Assembly: GCA_947373615.1 (NCBI GenBank)
Contig: CANBYN010000119.1
Span: 1 to 6,108, forward strand
Direction of reading: 5' to 3'
DNA from: Burkholderiaceae bacterium
Lineage (GTDB): Bacteria > Pseudomonadota > Gammaproteobacteria > Burkholderiales > Burkholderiaceae
Length of the DNA: 6,108 nt
The position numbers were made by a program, and so were the translations under genes. Of the stretch, positions 1-5,583 are shown one piece after another; the first letter of the stretch is position 1; each line of letters starts with the position of its first letter. The notes beneath the pieces are model-generated. The model made no database searches, had not been told where the DNA came from, and saw only the letters and a program-made list of their open reading frames with translations.

Positions 1-76
1 CCGAAAACGTCAGCCGAAGCTAAGCGGAATAACCAATCCAACCATCGACGGATCGATATTGGAAAGGAAGGGATGG

Positions 77-82
77 ATTATA
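77..82 (-). promoter_or_regulatory. Possible minus-strand -10 box upstream of a divergent gene
   Basis: The minus strand reads a perfect TATAAT at 82-77, which matches the sigma-70 -10 consensus. No good -35 sits at 16-18 bp; the nearest candidate, TTAAAG, is 19 bp away and weak. If real, it would drive a gene that starts left of the window. The match could be chance. Confidence 0.3.
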
Positions 83-136
83 CCCATTTGGAGGCTTCTC
101 GCTTTAATATGTAGGGCTATCCGCACGAGAAATATG

Positions 137-141
137 AAGGA
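137..141 (+). promoter_or_regulatory. Shine-Dalgarno of xseB
   Basis: AAGGA lies 9 nt before the ATG at 151 and supports that start. It is one of only two clear Shine-Dalgarno sequences in the window; the other precedes the YqeY-domain gene. Confidence 0.7.
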
Positions 142-150
142 AACCCGCTA

Positions 151-384
151 ATGCCAGCCAAAAAGTCAGAGAGTCAAAAACCCGATCTTGAGGTCCAAAT
201 TGACCCCGATTTAGGCTATGAGCAGGCTGTTAAAGAGTTAGAGAGGCTGATTGCCGATATGGAATCGGGCAAGTTTTCCTTGGAAGAGACTTTATTGGCT
301 TATAAAAGAGGTGCGGCTTTGCTAAAGCATTGCCAAGGTGTGCTCGCTCAAGTTGAGCAGCAAGTGCGAGTTTTCGAAGTCTGA
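151..384 (+). CDS. xseB: Exodeoxyribonuclease VII small subunit
   Basis: This is the small subunit of exonuclease VII, which with several XseB copies bound to XseA degrades single-stranded DNA to oligonucleotides in the cytoplasm. At 77 aa it has the usual family length. After a polar N-terminal tail (residues 1-20) comes the two-helix XseB core: GYEQAVKELERLIADMESG (22-40), then the SLEETLLAYKRGAALLKHC stretch (43-61), and a final helix with VEQQVRVFE. The spacing of the two helices and the SLEE turn are hallmarks of the family. The start is supported by AAGGA 9 nt upstream. The stop TGA (382-384) shares its A with the ATG of ispA (TGATG), which implies translational coupling. xseA is not in the window. 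xseB-ispA-dxs is the same arrangement as in E. coli. I see nothing abnormal in it. Confidence 0.95.
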   Translation: MPAKKSESQKPDLEVQIDPDLGYEQAVKELERLIADMESGKFSLEETLLAYKRGAALLKHCQGVLAQVEQQVRVFEV

Positions 385-1286
385 TGATTTCTGCTTCCCC
401 ATTTCAAGAGTGGCTCACTGCCTACTCTGAACTAACTGAGCAAGCCTTAGACCGCTTGCTAGACCCTGCGCAAACGATTCCAAAACGTCTTCATGAGGCT
501 ATGCGTTATGCGGCCAAAGGAGGTGGCAAGCGGATGCGTCCTTTATTGGTGTATGCGGCAGGTCAATTAGCTGAGAAAAACAACGCTGCCATGTCAGAAT
601 TATTGGATGCGGCTGCAGTTGCTATCGAATGTATTCATGCCTACTCACTAGTGCATGATGATTTACCTTGCATGGATGATGATGATTTACGTCGCGGTCG
701 CCCTACGGTTCATAAAGCATTTGATGTGGCAACCGCTCTTTTAGTTGGAGATGCATTACAAGCGCGCGCCTTCGAAATTCTGGCAAATACACAGTGTGAA
801 CCTTATGTACTTTTGCGGATGATTTCTGCGCTGGCTGCGGCCTCTGGTTCGCGCGGTATGGCAGGTGGTCAGGCAATTGACCTTGAGAGCGTTGGGAAGA
901 AGTTGGATTTAGATAGCCTAAAGCAAATGCATGCCATGAAAACAGGCGCTTTACTATCCTGTGCAGTGGAGTTGGGCGGGATTGCTGCCCATCTCAACCC
1001 AATCCAAATGAGGCATCTTAAAAGCTACTCCACAGCCTTGGGTTTGGCATTTCAGATTATTGATGATGTTTTGGACGCCACAGCAGACAGTCAAACACTT
1101 GGAAAGACAGCTGGCAAGGACGCAACCAACGATAAGCCGACCTATGTGACCTTGATGGGTTTAGACTATGCACAGAAACAGGCCAAAGATTTGCAAGAAG
1201 TTGCTATAGCTAGCCTAGACGTTTTTGGCACTCAGGCCCAAGCATTAAAAGAATTAGCTCTGTTAGTTGTCAGCAGAGGTAAATAA
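384..1286 (+). CDS. ispA: Farnesyl diphosphate synthase (short-chain polyprenyl synthase)
   Basis: The enzyme condenses dimethylallyl and geranyl diphosphate with isopentenyl diphosphate to make farnesyl diphosphate, the precursor of undecaprenyl and quinone side chains. The first Asp-rich motif is HDDLPCMDDDD (residues 91-101, catalytic D92, D93, D98). It has the two-residue insertion typical of bacterial type II FPP synthases and an aromatic Y87 five residues before it, consistent with a C15 product. GGKR (47-50) and R52 form the IPP site. GGQ (161-163) and KTG (186-188) follow, and the second Asp-rich motif is DDVLD (227-231) with GKTAGKD just after it. The length of 300 aa is normal. The start overlaps the xseB stop by one base and has no Shine-Dalgarno of its own, so it probably relies on coupling. 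Geranylgeranyl specificity cannot be fully excluded by motif alone, but the operon with dxs and the length favour IspA. Confidence 0.94.
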   Translation: MISASPFQEWLTAYSELTEQALDRLLDPAQTIPKRLHEAMRYAAKGGGKRMRPLLVYAAGQLAEKNNAAMSELLDAAAVAIECIHAYSLVHDDLPCMDDDDLRRGRPTVHKAFDVATALLVGDALQARAFEILANTQCEPYVLLRMISALAAASGSRGMAGGQAIDLESVGKKLDLDSLKQMHAMKTGALLSCAVELGGIAAHLNPIQMRHLKSYSTALGLAFQIIDDVLDATADSQTLGKTAGKDATNDKPTYVTLMGLDYAQKQAKDLQEVAIASLDVFGTQAQALKELALLVVSRGK

Positions 1287-1319
1287 AAGAAGCAATTCGA
1301 TTTAGATTACATAGATTCA

Positions 1320-3221
1320 ATGACTTTAAATTCCATTAACTCCCCCGCCGATCTCAAGAAACTTCCTCGTGAAGAACTTCCCGCATTAGCGGATGAGTTA
1401 CGCAAATTTGTAATAGATTCAGTATCTAAAACTGGTGGGCACCTCTCATCTAACTTAGGCACCATCGAATTATCTATTGCCTTGCATTATGTATTTGATA
1501 CACCACACGATCGCGTTGTTTGGGATGTCGGTCATCAAAGTTATCCGCATAAAATTTTGACAGGCCGTCGTGATCGCATGGGTAGTCTGCGTCAGTTTAA
1601 AGGCTTGTCAGGATTTCCGCATCGCGGTGAGAGTGAGTTTGATGCATTTGGTACCGGGCATTCATCGACGAGTATTTCTGCGGCTATGGGTATGGCACGC
1701 GCGTTTCAGACTAAAGGTGAGCGACATATTGCTGTTGCCGTGATTGGCGATAGCGCCATGACTGGAGGTCAAGCGTTTGAAGCAATGAACAATGCTGGCG
1801 TTTATGATGACTTGCCTCTTGTCGTTATTTTGAACGATAACGATATGTCAATTTCTCCAGCAGTGGGTGCGCTTAATCGTCATCTAGCTAGGTTACTCAG
1901 CGGCAATATTTATTCGGCGACCAAAAAAGGAATCGATAGCGTTTTATCGATCGCGCCACCTTTGCGTGAATTCGCAAAACGTCTCGAGGGGCACGCCAAA
2001 GGGATGGTATCGCCATCCACTATCTTCCAAGAGTTTGGCTTTAACTATTTTGGCCCGATTGATGGCCATGATTTAGACGCCTTGATTCCGATGTTACAGA
2101 ACGTACGCCGTTTGGCCCTCGAAGGGCGCGGCCCGCAGTTCTTGCATGTAGTGACTCGGAAGGGTCAGGGCTATGAATTAGCTGAGGCCGACCCAGTCCT
2201 CTATCACGGGCCAAGTAAATTTAACCCTGAAGAGGGCATTAAAAAATCAGCACCCTCTAAGAAAACTTTCACTCAAGTATTTGGTGAATGGTTGTGCGAT
2301 ATGGCGCATGCTGATCCTCTATTAATTGGCATTACGCCGGCTATGCGTGAGGGGTCTGGCTTAGTTGAGTTCGAAAAGAATTTCCCTGACCGTTACTACG
2401 ACGTTGGCATTGCTGAACAACATGCCGTGACCTTTGCTGCGGGTATGGCATGTGAAGGCATGAAGCCTGTAGTTGCAATTTATTCCACTTTCTTGCAACG
2501 CGGCTACGATCAGTTGATTCATGATGTCGCCTTACAAGATTTGCCGGTATTATTTGCACTTGATCGCGCTGGCTTGGTGGGCGCTGATGGTGCGACTCAT
2601 GCTGGTGCATACGATATCCCATTCTTAAGATGCATTCCAAACATGTTGGTGATGACGCCGGCTGATGAAGGCGAGTGTCGAGATTTGTTGACTACCGCCT
2701 TTCATCAGCCTCATCCAAGTGCTGTACGTTACCCTCGTGGCGCAGGGGTTGGTGTCATTCCTTCAAAAGAATTGCGCACGCTGCCACTGGGTAAAGGTGA
2801 GGTGCGTCGCAAATCGAAAGCAGTAACTGGACAACGCGTAGCTATTTTGGCATTCGGTACTTTGCTGTACCCTGCCCAAGAAGTTGCTGAGGGAATCGAT
2901 GCAACTGTGGTCAATATGCGCTTTGTAAAACCCTTGGATATAGAACTCATTAAATCCTTAGCTCTTGATCATGATTATTTTGTCACCATCGAAGATGGGT
3001 CAATTCAGGGAGGTGCGGGCAGCGCTTGTTTAGAAACTTTTGCCTTACTCGGAATCAATAAGCCCTTATTGCAATTAGGCCTTCCAGATCAGTTTATTGA
3101 GCATGGAGATTACAACCTGCTCATGACCAAGTGCGGCCTAGATGTAGAAGGGATGATGAACTCCATTCAACAGCGTTTTCCGGCTGTATTGGCGAAAAAT
3201 CCAGTAGTGGTAGGCAAATAA
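1320..3221 (+). CDS. dxs: 1-deoxy-D-xylulose-5-phosphate synthase
   Basis: This thiamine-diphosphate enzyme joins pyruvate and glyceraldehyde 3-phosphate to make DXP. That is the entry step of the MEP isoprenoid pathway and also feeds thiamine and, in many bacteria, pyridoxal synthesis. The 633 aa length is standard. Visible landmarks are GGHLSSNLG (39-47, catalytic H41), VWDVGHQSYPHKILTGR (67-83), the ThDP/Mg motif GDSAMTGGQAFEAMN (143-157) ending at LNDNDMSIS (171-179), the pyrimidine-domain IAEQHAVTFAAG (364-375, catalytic E365), DRAGLVGADGATHAGA (415-430), and YPRG (471-474). The family-typical GDG is GDS here (AGC codon at 1752-1754). The start is 33 nt after the ispA stop, in the same frame, with no other start codon between and no clear Shine-Dalgarno; MTLNSINSPADLK matches the expected N-terminus. 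A 7-bp inverted repeat surrounds its stop. Confidence 0.97.
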   Translation: MTLNSINSPADLKKLPREELPALADELRKFVIDSVSKTGGHLSSNLGTIELSIALHYVFDTPHDRVVWDVGHQSYPHKILTGRRDRMGSLRQFKGLSGFPHRGESEFDAFGTGHSSTSISAAMGMARAFQTKGERHIAVAVIGDSAMTGGQAFEAMNNAGVYDDLPLVVILNDNDMSISPAVGALNRHLARLLSGNIYSATKKGIDSVLSIAPPLREFAKRLEGHAKGMVSPSTIFQEFGFNYFGPIDGHDLDALIPMLQNVRRLALEGRGPQFLHVVTRKGQGYELAEADPVLYHGPSKFNPEEGIKKSAPSKKTFTQVFGEWLCDMAHADPLLIGITPAMREGSGLVEFEKNFPDRYYDVGIAEQHAVTFAAGMACEGMKPVVAIYSTFLQRGYDQLIHDVALQDLPVLFALDRAGLVGADGATHAGAYDIPFLRCIPNMLVMTPADEGECRDLLTTAFHQPHPSAVRYPRGAGVGVIPSKELRTLPLGKGEVRRKSKAVTGQRVAILAFGTLLYPAQEVAEGIDATVVNMRFVKPLDIELIKSLALDHDYFVTIEDGSIQGGAGSACLETFALLGINKPLLQLGLPDQFIEHGDYNLLMTKCGLDVEGMMNSIQQRFPAVLAKNPVVVGK

Positions 3222-3234
3222 GCTGTTTTTGCCT
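3212..3234 (+). repeat. Inverted repeat around the dxs stop codon
   Basis: AGGCAAA (3212-3218) and TTTGCCT (3228-3234) are perfect 7-bp reverse complements with a 9-nt loop that contains the dxs TAA (3219-3221). No T-run follows, so this is not a normal intrinsic terminator. It ends 12 nt before the folE2 ATG. It could stabilise or cleave-site-mark the dxs-folE2 junction, or tune folE2 translation; its function is not shown by the sequence. Confidence 0.4.
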
Positions 3235-3246
3235 GAAAATAGAGCC

Positions 3247-4074
3247 ATGAATGATATGAACCCAGCTTTTTTGAAGTCATGCGCAATGCCTGATGTGCAA
3301 TCCACACGGGATGAGCGCGCCCTAGCAATTGAGCAAGTTGGCATTCGTGGAGTACATCATCCATTAACGATACGCAGCAGAACAGGCAATTTTTCATCGG
3401 TAGGTCTTTTTGAGATGGACGTAGCTTTGGCTGCCCAAGTCAAGGGAACGCATATGTCGCGTTTCATGGCCTTGCTACAAAAACAAGAGACTCCTGTTGA
3501 TAGCACTACAGTTGTAACAATGGTGCGCGATATGTTGCCTTTGCTAGATGCACAAGCCGGTCATGTGCAATTTACTTATACTCACTTCGTAAAAAAAGCG
3601 GCACCAGTTTCTGGCGTAGAAAGTTTGATGGATTACGAAGTTACCTGGAGGGCAGCTGCTAAACAAAATGCAGCGGGTATTACTGAGGTGGAATTAGGTC
3701 TTCGTGCGCAAGTGCCGGTAATGAGTTTATGTCCATGCTCTAAGGAAATTTCTGAGTTTGGTGCTCACAACCAACGCTCTCATGTCACGATGGATGTGGT
3801 GCTTGATTCTCAAACACTCATGACCGTTGAAGATTTGATAACCGCTGCCGAGAGTGAAGCCTCAAGCGAACTTTGGGGTTTGCTCAAGCGCCCTGATGAA
3901 AAGTGGGTCACTGAGCGTTCTTATAGCAACCCAAAATTTGTAGAAGACCTAGTGCGTGATGTGGCTGGGCGTCTAAAGGGGGATGAGCGAATTCGCTCTT
4001 TTGCGGTTGAGGCTGAGAACTTTGAGTCCATCCACAACCACAGTGCATTCGCGCGAATTAGCTTGAACAAATAA
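3247..4074 (+). CDS. folE2: GTP cyclohydrolase FolE2 (type IB)
   Basis: FolE2 converts GTP to 7,8-dihydroneopterin triphosphate, the first step to tetrahydrofolate and, in bacteria that make it, queuosine. It belongs to the COG1469 family, which is unrelated in sequence to zinc-dependent FolE and can use other divalent metals. Motifs, numbered from the ATG at 3247, are MPDVQST (14-20), VGIRGVHHPL (31-40), KGTHMSRF (66-73), SGVESLMDYEV (122-132), SLCPCSKEIS (160-169, active-site cysteine), GAHNQRSHV (172-180, conserved His), ELWGLLKRPDEK (208-219), SNPKFVEDLVRD (227-238), and AENFESIHNHSAFA (256-269). The length is 275 aa. I chose ATG 3247 over the in-frame TTG at 3229 because MNDMNPAF resembles related N-termini; ATG 3256 is another option. 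No clear Shine-Dalgarno is present. It lies 25 nt behind dxs and is probably co-transcribed. FolE2 is often zinc-regulated, but I see no Zur-like palindrome here. Confidence 0.95.
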   Translation: MNDMNPAFLKSCAMPDVQSTRDERALAIEQVGIRGVHHPLTIRSRTGNFSSVGLFEMDVALAAQVKGTHMSRFMALLQKQETPVDSTTVVTMVRDMLPLLDAQAGHVQFTYTHFVKKAAPVSGVESLMDYEVTWRAAAKQNAAGITEVELGLRAQVPVMSLCPCSKEISEFGAHNQRSHVTMDVVLDSQTLMTVEDLITAAESEASSELWGLLKRPDEKWVTERSYSNPKFVEDLVRDVAGRLKGDERIRSFAVEAENFESIHNHSAFARISLNK

Positions 4075-4079
4075 GCTAA
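4058..4079 (+). repeat. Inverted repeat over the folE2 stop codon
   Basis: TTAGCTT (4058-4064) and AAGCTAA (4073-4079) form a perfect 7-bp stem with an 8-nt loop; the folE2 TAA (4072-4074) spans the loop-stem border. The element lies between the convergent genes folE2 and tsaD and could pair in RNA from either strand. Neither side has a T-run, so rho-independent termination is unlikely. It may still be a 3'-end stabiliser. It is the only hairpin candidate in this 27-bp convergent gap. Confidence 0.4.
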
Positions 4080-4101
4080 GCACCCCTCTAGAAATTCAAT
4101 G

Positions 4102-5175
4102 CTACTGTAGGTTGTTGCTTTGCAAATCCCAACGAGGTTTAATATCAAATCCGCCCGATTTATTCGAGTCATTGTTTTGCGCAAGCATTCGTAGCGCTCC
4201 TGCAAACGCAATCATGACACCGTTATCAGTGCATAACTCAAATGGTGGGTAGTGCACTTCAAATCTATGCTTCATCGCATTTTCATTCAGCGCATTACGC
4301 AATTGCAAATTTGCCCCAACTCCGCCAGCGAGTACCAAATGTTTGCAGCCCGTTTGCTTTAGCGCTTTTTCAGATTTGCTGACTAGTACTGCCACGATGG
4401 AATCAACAAAGCTTCTTGCGAGATCCGCATGGAATTGAGCAATTTCATTTGTGTCACTAATATTTTTCTCTGAAAACTTTTTTGTTTGATTAAGAACGGC
4501 AGTCTTTAATCCAGAAAAAGAGAAATCCATATCTCCTGAGTGGAGCATTGGTTTGGGCAAATCAAACATTCCAGTTCGACCCTGTTGCGCCAATTTGGAA
4601 ATAGCTGCTCCACCGGGATAATCCAATCCTAATAATTTCGCAGTCTTATCAAAAGCTTCGCCCGCAGCATCATCTAGGGTTTCACCAAGAAGTTCGTATT
4701 GGCCGATGCCAGAGACTTTCATGAGTTGAGTATGCCCACCAGAGACTAAAAGCGCGATAAAGGGAAATTTGGGGACTGTTTGTCCTAAAAGCGGTGAGAG
4801 CAGGTGTCCTTCAAGGTGATGAATCCCGATTGAAGGCAAATTAAGGCCCTGAGCCAAGGCTTTGGCAAAGGCGCTGCCCACTAGTAGGGCCCCAGCCAGT
4901 CCTGGGCCTTGGGTGAATGCCACAGCATCAATATCCGCCATTTTGAGTCTAGATTGGGCTAAGGATTGGTCTAAAAGGGGTAAAACACGTCGGATATGGT
5001 CGCGAGAGGCTAATTCAGGTACTACCCCGCCGTAATCTCGGTGCATGGCGATCTGGGAGTGTAGACCTTGCCCCAGAATGCCCTGGAATGCAGGTTTGCC
5101 CTCTTCCCAGGGGGTGGTGTTGTATAAAGCCACCCCAGTCTCGTCACAAGAAGTTTCTATTCCTAAAACAATCAT
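4102..5175 (-). CDS. tsaD: tRNA N6-adenosine threonylcarbamoyltransferase TsaD
   Basis: TsaD (formerly Gcp/YgjD) transfers threonylcarbamoyl from TsaC-made threonylcarbamoyl-AMP to A37 of ANN-reading tRNAs, giving t6A; in bacteria it works with TsaB and TsaE. The N-terminus MIVLGIETSCDETGVALY is the classical start. Other marks are GGVVPELASRDH (49-60), FTQGPGLAGALLVG (87-100), the metal motif HLEGH (120-124, ligands H120 and H124), LLVSGGHT (142-149), GETLDDAAGEAFDK (164-177), FSGLKTA (220-226), LAGGVGAN (282-289), and CTDNG (315-319, third ligand D317). The 357 aa include a short C-terminal tail past KPRWDL, slightly longer than E. coli TsaD. The start has no evident Shine-Dalgarno. It is convergent with folE2 and divergent from rpsU, as in E. 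coli, where tsaD also lies beside rpsU-dnaG-rpoD. TsaB and TsaE are not in the window. Confidence 0.97.
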   Translation of the reverse strand: MIVLGIETSCDETGVALYNTTPWEEGKPAFQGILGQGLHSQIAMHRDYGGVVPELASRDHIRRVLPLLDQSLAQSRLKMADIDAVAFTQGPGLAGALLVGSAFAKALAQGLNLPSIGIHHLEGHLLSPLLGQTVPKFPFIALLVSGGHTQLMKVSGIGQYELLGETLDDAAGEAFDKTAKLLGLDYPGGAAISKLAQQGRTGMFDLPKPMLHSGDMDFSFSGLKTAVLNQTKKFSEKNISDTNEIAQFHADLARSFVDSIVAVLVSKSEKALKQTGCKHLVLAGGVGANLQLRNALNENAMKHRFEVHYPPFELCTDNGVMIAFAGALRMLAQNNDSNKSGGFDIKPRWDLQSNNLQ

Positions 5176-5231
5176 TTTTTCGCTTGGTCGTGCTAGAATC
5201 GCAATTCAGTTAATTTTTTCGATATTTTTCG
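5175..5231 (+). repeat. Three TTTTTTCG-type short repeats between tsaD and rpsU
   Basis: TTTTTTCG occurs at 5175-5182 and 5214-5221, and TTTTTCG at 5225-5231, all in the same orientation in the tsaD-rpsU divergent gap. The last two are spaced 11 bp apart, about one helical turn. They may be A/T-tracts that act as bendable or UP-like DNA, or the pattern may be chance in an AT-rich spacer. Confidence 0.3.
5191..5199 (+). promoter_or_regulatory. Probable rpsU promoter (extended -10)
   Basis: TGCTAGAAT is an extended -10 (TGn followed by TAGAAT, one mismatch to TATAAT). It lies about 55 bp before the rpsU ATG, giving an expected RNA start near 5206-5208 and a leader of roughly 46-48 nt. The -35 region at 17 bp (ATCATT, 5171-5176) is poor and overlaps the tsaD start codon on the other strand, consistent with an extended -10 promoter. 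No clear promoter for tsaD can be picked from the same 78-bp gap. Confidence 0.5.
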
Positions 5232-5253
5232 AGCATATACGAGTTAAACAAGT

Positions 5254-5466
5254 ATGACTACAGTCCGCCTCCGCGAAAACGAACCATTTGAAGTGGCATT
5301 GCGCCGTTTCAAGCGCACCATTGAAAAAAATGGTCTTTTAACAGACTTGCGTGCTCGCGAGTTTTACGAGAAGCCAACGGCTGAACGTAAGCGTAAAAAG
5401 GCTGCAGCTGCAAAACGCCATTACAAGCGTATTCGTAGCCAAATGTTGCCGAAGAAGCTTTACTAA
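5254..5466 (+). CDS. rpsU: 30S ribosomal protein bS21
   Basis: bS21 is a small, highly basic protein of the 30S platform near the 3' end of 16S rRNA, and it helps initiate translation on mRNAs. The 70 aa sequence begins MTTVRLRENEPFEVALRRFKR and contains REFYEKPTAERKRKKAAAAK (35-54), the lysine/arginine-rich helix typical of the family; the length is right. It ends LPKKLY, close to other S21 C-termini. There is no strong Shine-Dalgarno: only GAG at 5241-5243, 10 nt before the ATG. It is the first gene of the rpsU-(yqeY)-dnaG order and is followed by a strong terminator, which fits higher output of S21 than of the genes behind it. Some Burkholderiales carry more than one S21 gene; this window cannot show whether this genome does. 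Confidence 0.96.
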   Translation: MTTVRLRENEPFEVALRRFKRTIEKNGLLTDLRAREFYEKPTAERKRKKAAAAKRHYKRIRSQMLPKKLY

Positions 5467-5475
5467 TAGAATTTA

Positions 5476-5500
5476 AAAGCTCTCTTCACCGAGAAGCTTT
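5476..5500 (+). other. Hairpin just upstream of the rpsU terminator
   Basis: AAAGCTCTC (5476-5484) pairs with GAG-A-AGCTTT (5491-5500), giving nine base pairs with one bulged A (5494) and a TTCACC loop (5485-5490). There is no T-run, so by itself it is not a terminator. Its 3' arm AGAAGCTTT (5492-5500) is repeated at 5453-5461 in the last codons of rpsU, so the 5' arm could alternatively pair with AGCTTT at 5456-5461. Confidence 0.6.
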
Positions 5501-5501
5501 G

Positions 5502-5534
5502 AAACCCGCTGACGGTGAAACGCAGCGGGTTTTT
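5502..5534 (+). terminator. Rho-independent terminator after rpsU
   Basis: AAACCCGCTG (5502-5511) and CAGCGGGTTT (5523-5532) form a perfect GC-rich 10-bp stem. Two further CG/CG pairs are possible past a bulged A (5512). A T-run follows (5530-5534, then 5537-5541). This is a textbook intrinsic terminator. The E. coli rpsU-dnaG-rpoD operon also has an internal terminator after rpsU that lowers dnaG expression, and the same role is inferred here, with read-through or a weak downstream promoter feeding the YqeY gene. Confidence 0.93.
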
Positions 5535-5572
5535 GCTTTTTAATCTCCACTACACGTTCTATATTCAACACT

Positions 5573-5576
5573 AGGA
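5573..5576 (+). promoter_or_regulatory. Shine-Dalgarno of the YqeY-domain gene
   Basis: AGGA followed by AAA lies 7 nt before the ATG at 5584, ideal spacing, and fixes that start. No convincing promoter was found between the terminator and this site. Confidence 0.75.
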
Positions 5577-5583
5577 AAACGTC

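Larger units (their letters stand above)
1..150. other. Region upstream of xseB, no assignable gene
   Basis: No gene can be assigned here. Two plus-strand frames are open from the left edge. One ends at TAG 112-114, with a short tail reading ...DYTHLEASRFNM. The other ends at TAA 149-151 and overlaps the xseB ATG, but it uses many rare codons (ATA, AGG, AGA). The first could be the end of a real upstream protein, but I do not recognise it. On the minus strand a TATAAT lies at 82-77, and no convincing ATG-started frame runs off the left edge. In other Burkholderiales I recall a Rieske-type oxygenase gene next to xseB, so divergent promoters are plausible. Bases 61-77 are a purine-only or nearly purine-only run. 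The region most likely holds the promoter of the xseB operon, but no clear -35/-10 pair is visible on the plus strand. Confidence 0.35.

Noticed and set aside
2341..2640. Minus-strand 99-codon open frame inside dxs
   Set aside because: It lies antisense to well-conserved DXS sequence, has no ribosome-binding site or family motif, and has a composition (many His, Gln, Arg) typical of a shadow frame.
2729..2950. Minus-strand 73-codon open frame inside dxs
   Set aside because: It is antisense to the conserved C-terminal half of DXS and shows no independent coding evidence.
3229..3246. TTG at 3229 as the folE2 start
   Set aside because: It lies within the dxs stop hairpin stem and lacks a ribosome-binding site; the ATG at 3247 gives the expected FolE2 N-terminus.
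3138..3397. Two overlapping minus-strand frames over the dxs-folE2 junction
   Set aside because: They overlap each other in different frames and run antisense to two clear genes, with no recognisable protein.
4102..4110. CTACTGTAG palindrome at the tsaD stop
   Set aside because: Four-base arms around one base are too short to support a function.
3921..4211. Minus-strand 96-codon frame across the folE2 and tsaD ends
   Set aside because: It overlaps the end of tsaD in another frame on the same strand and is antisense to conserved FolE2 sequence.
5045..5257. Plus-strand 70-codon frame antisense to the tsaD start and running into rpsU
   Set aside because: It covers the conserved TsaD N-terminus in antisense and the rpsU promoter; no family features are seen.
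5560..5565. TATATT as a -10 box for the YqeY gene
   Set aside because: No reasonable -35 is found at 16-18 bp; only T-rich terminator tail lies there. It may be a weak promoter at best.
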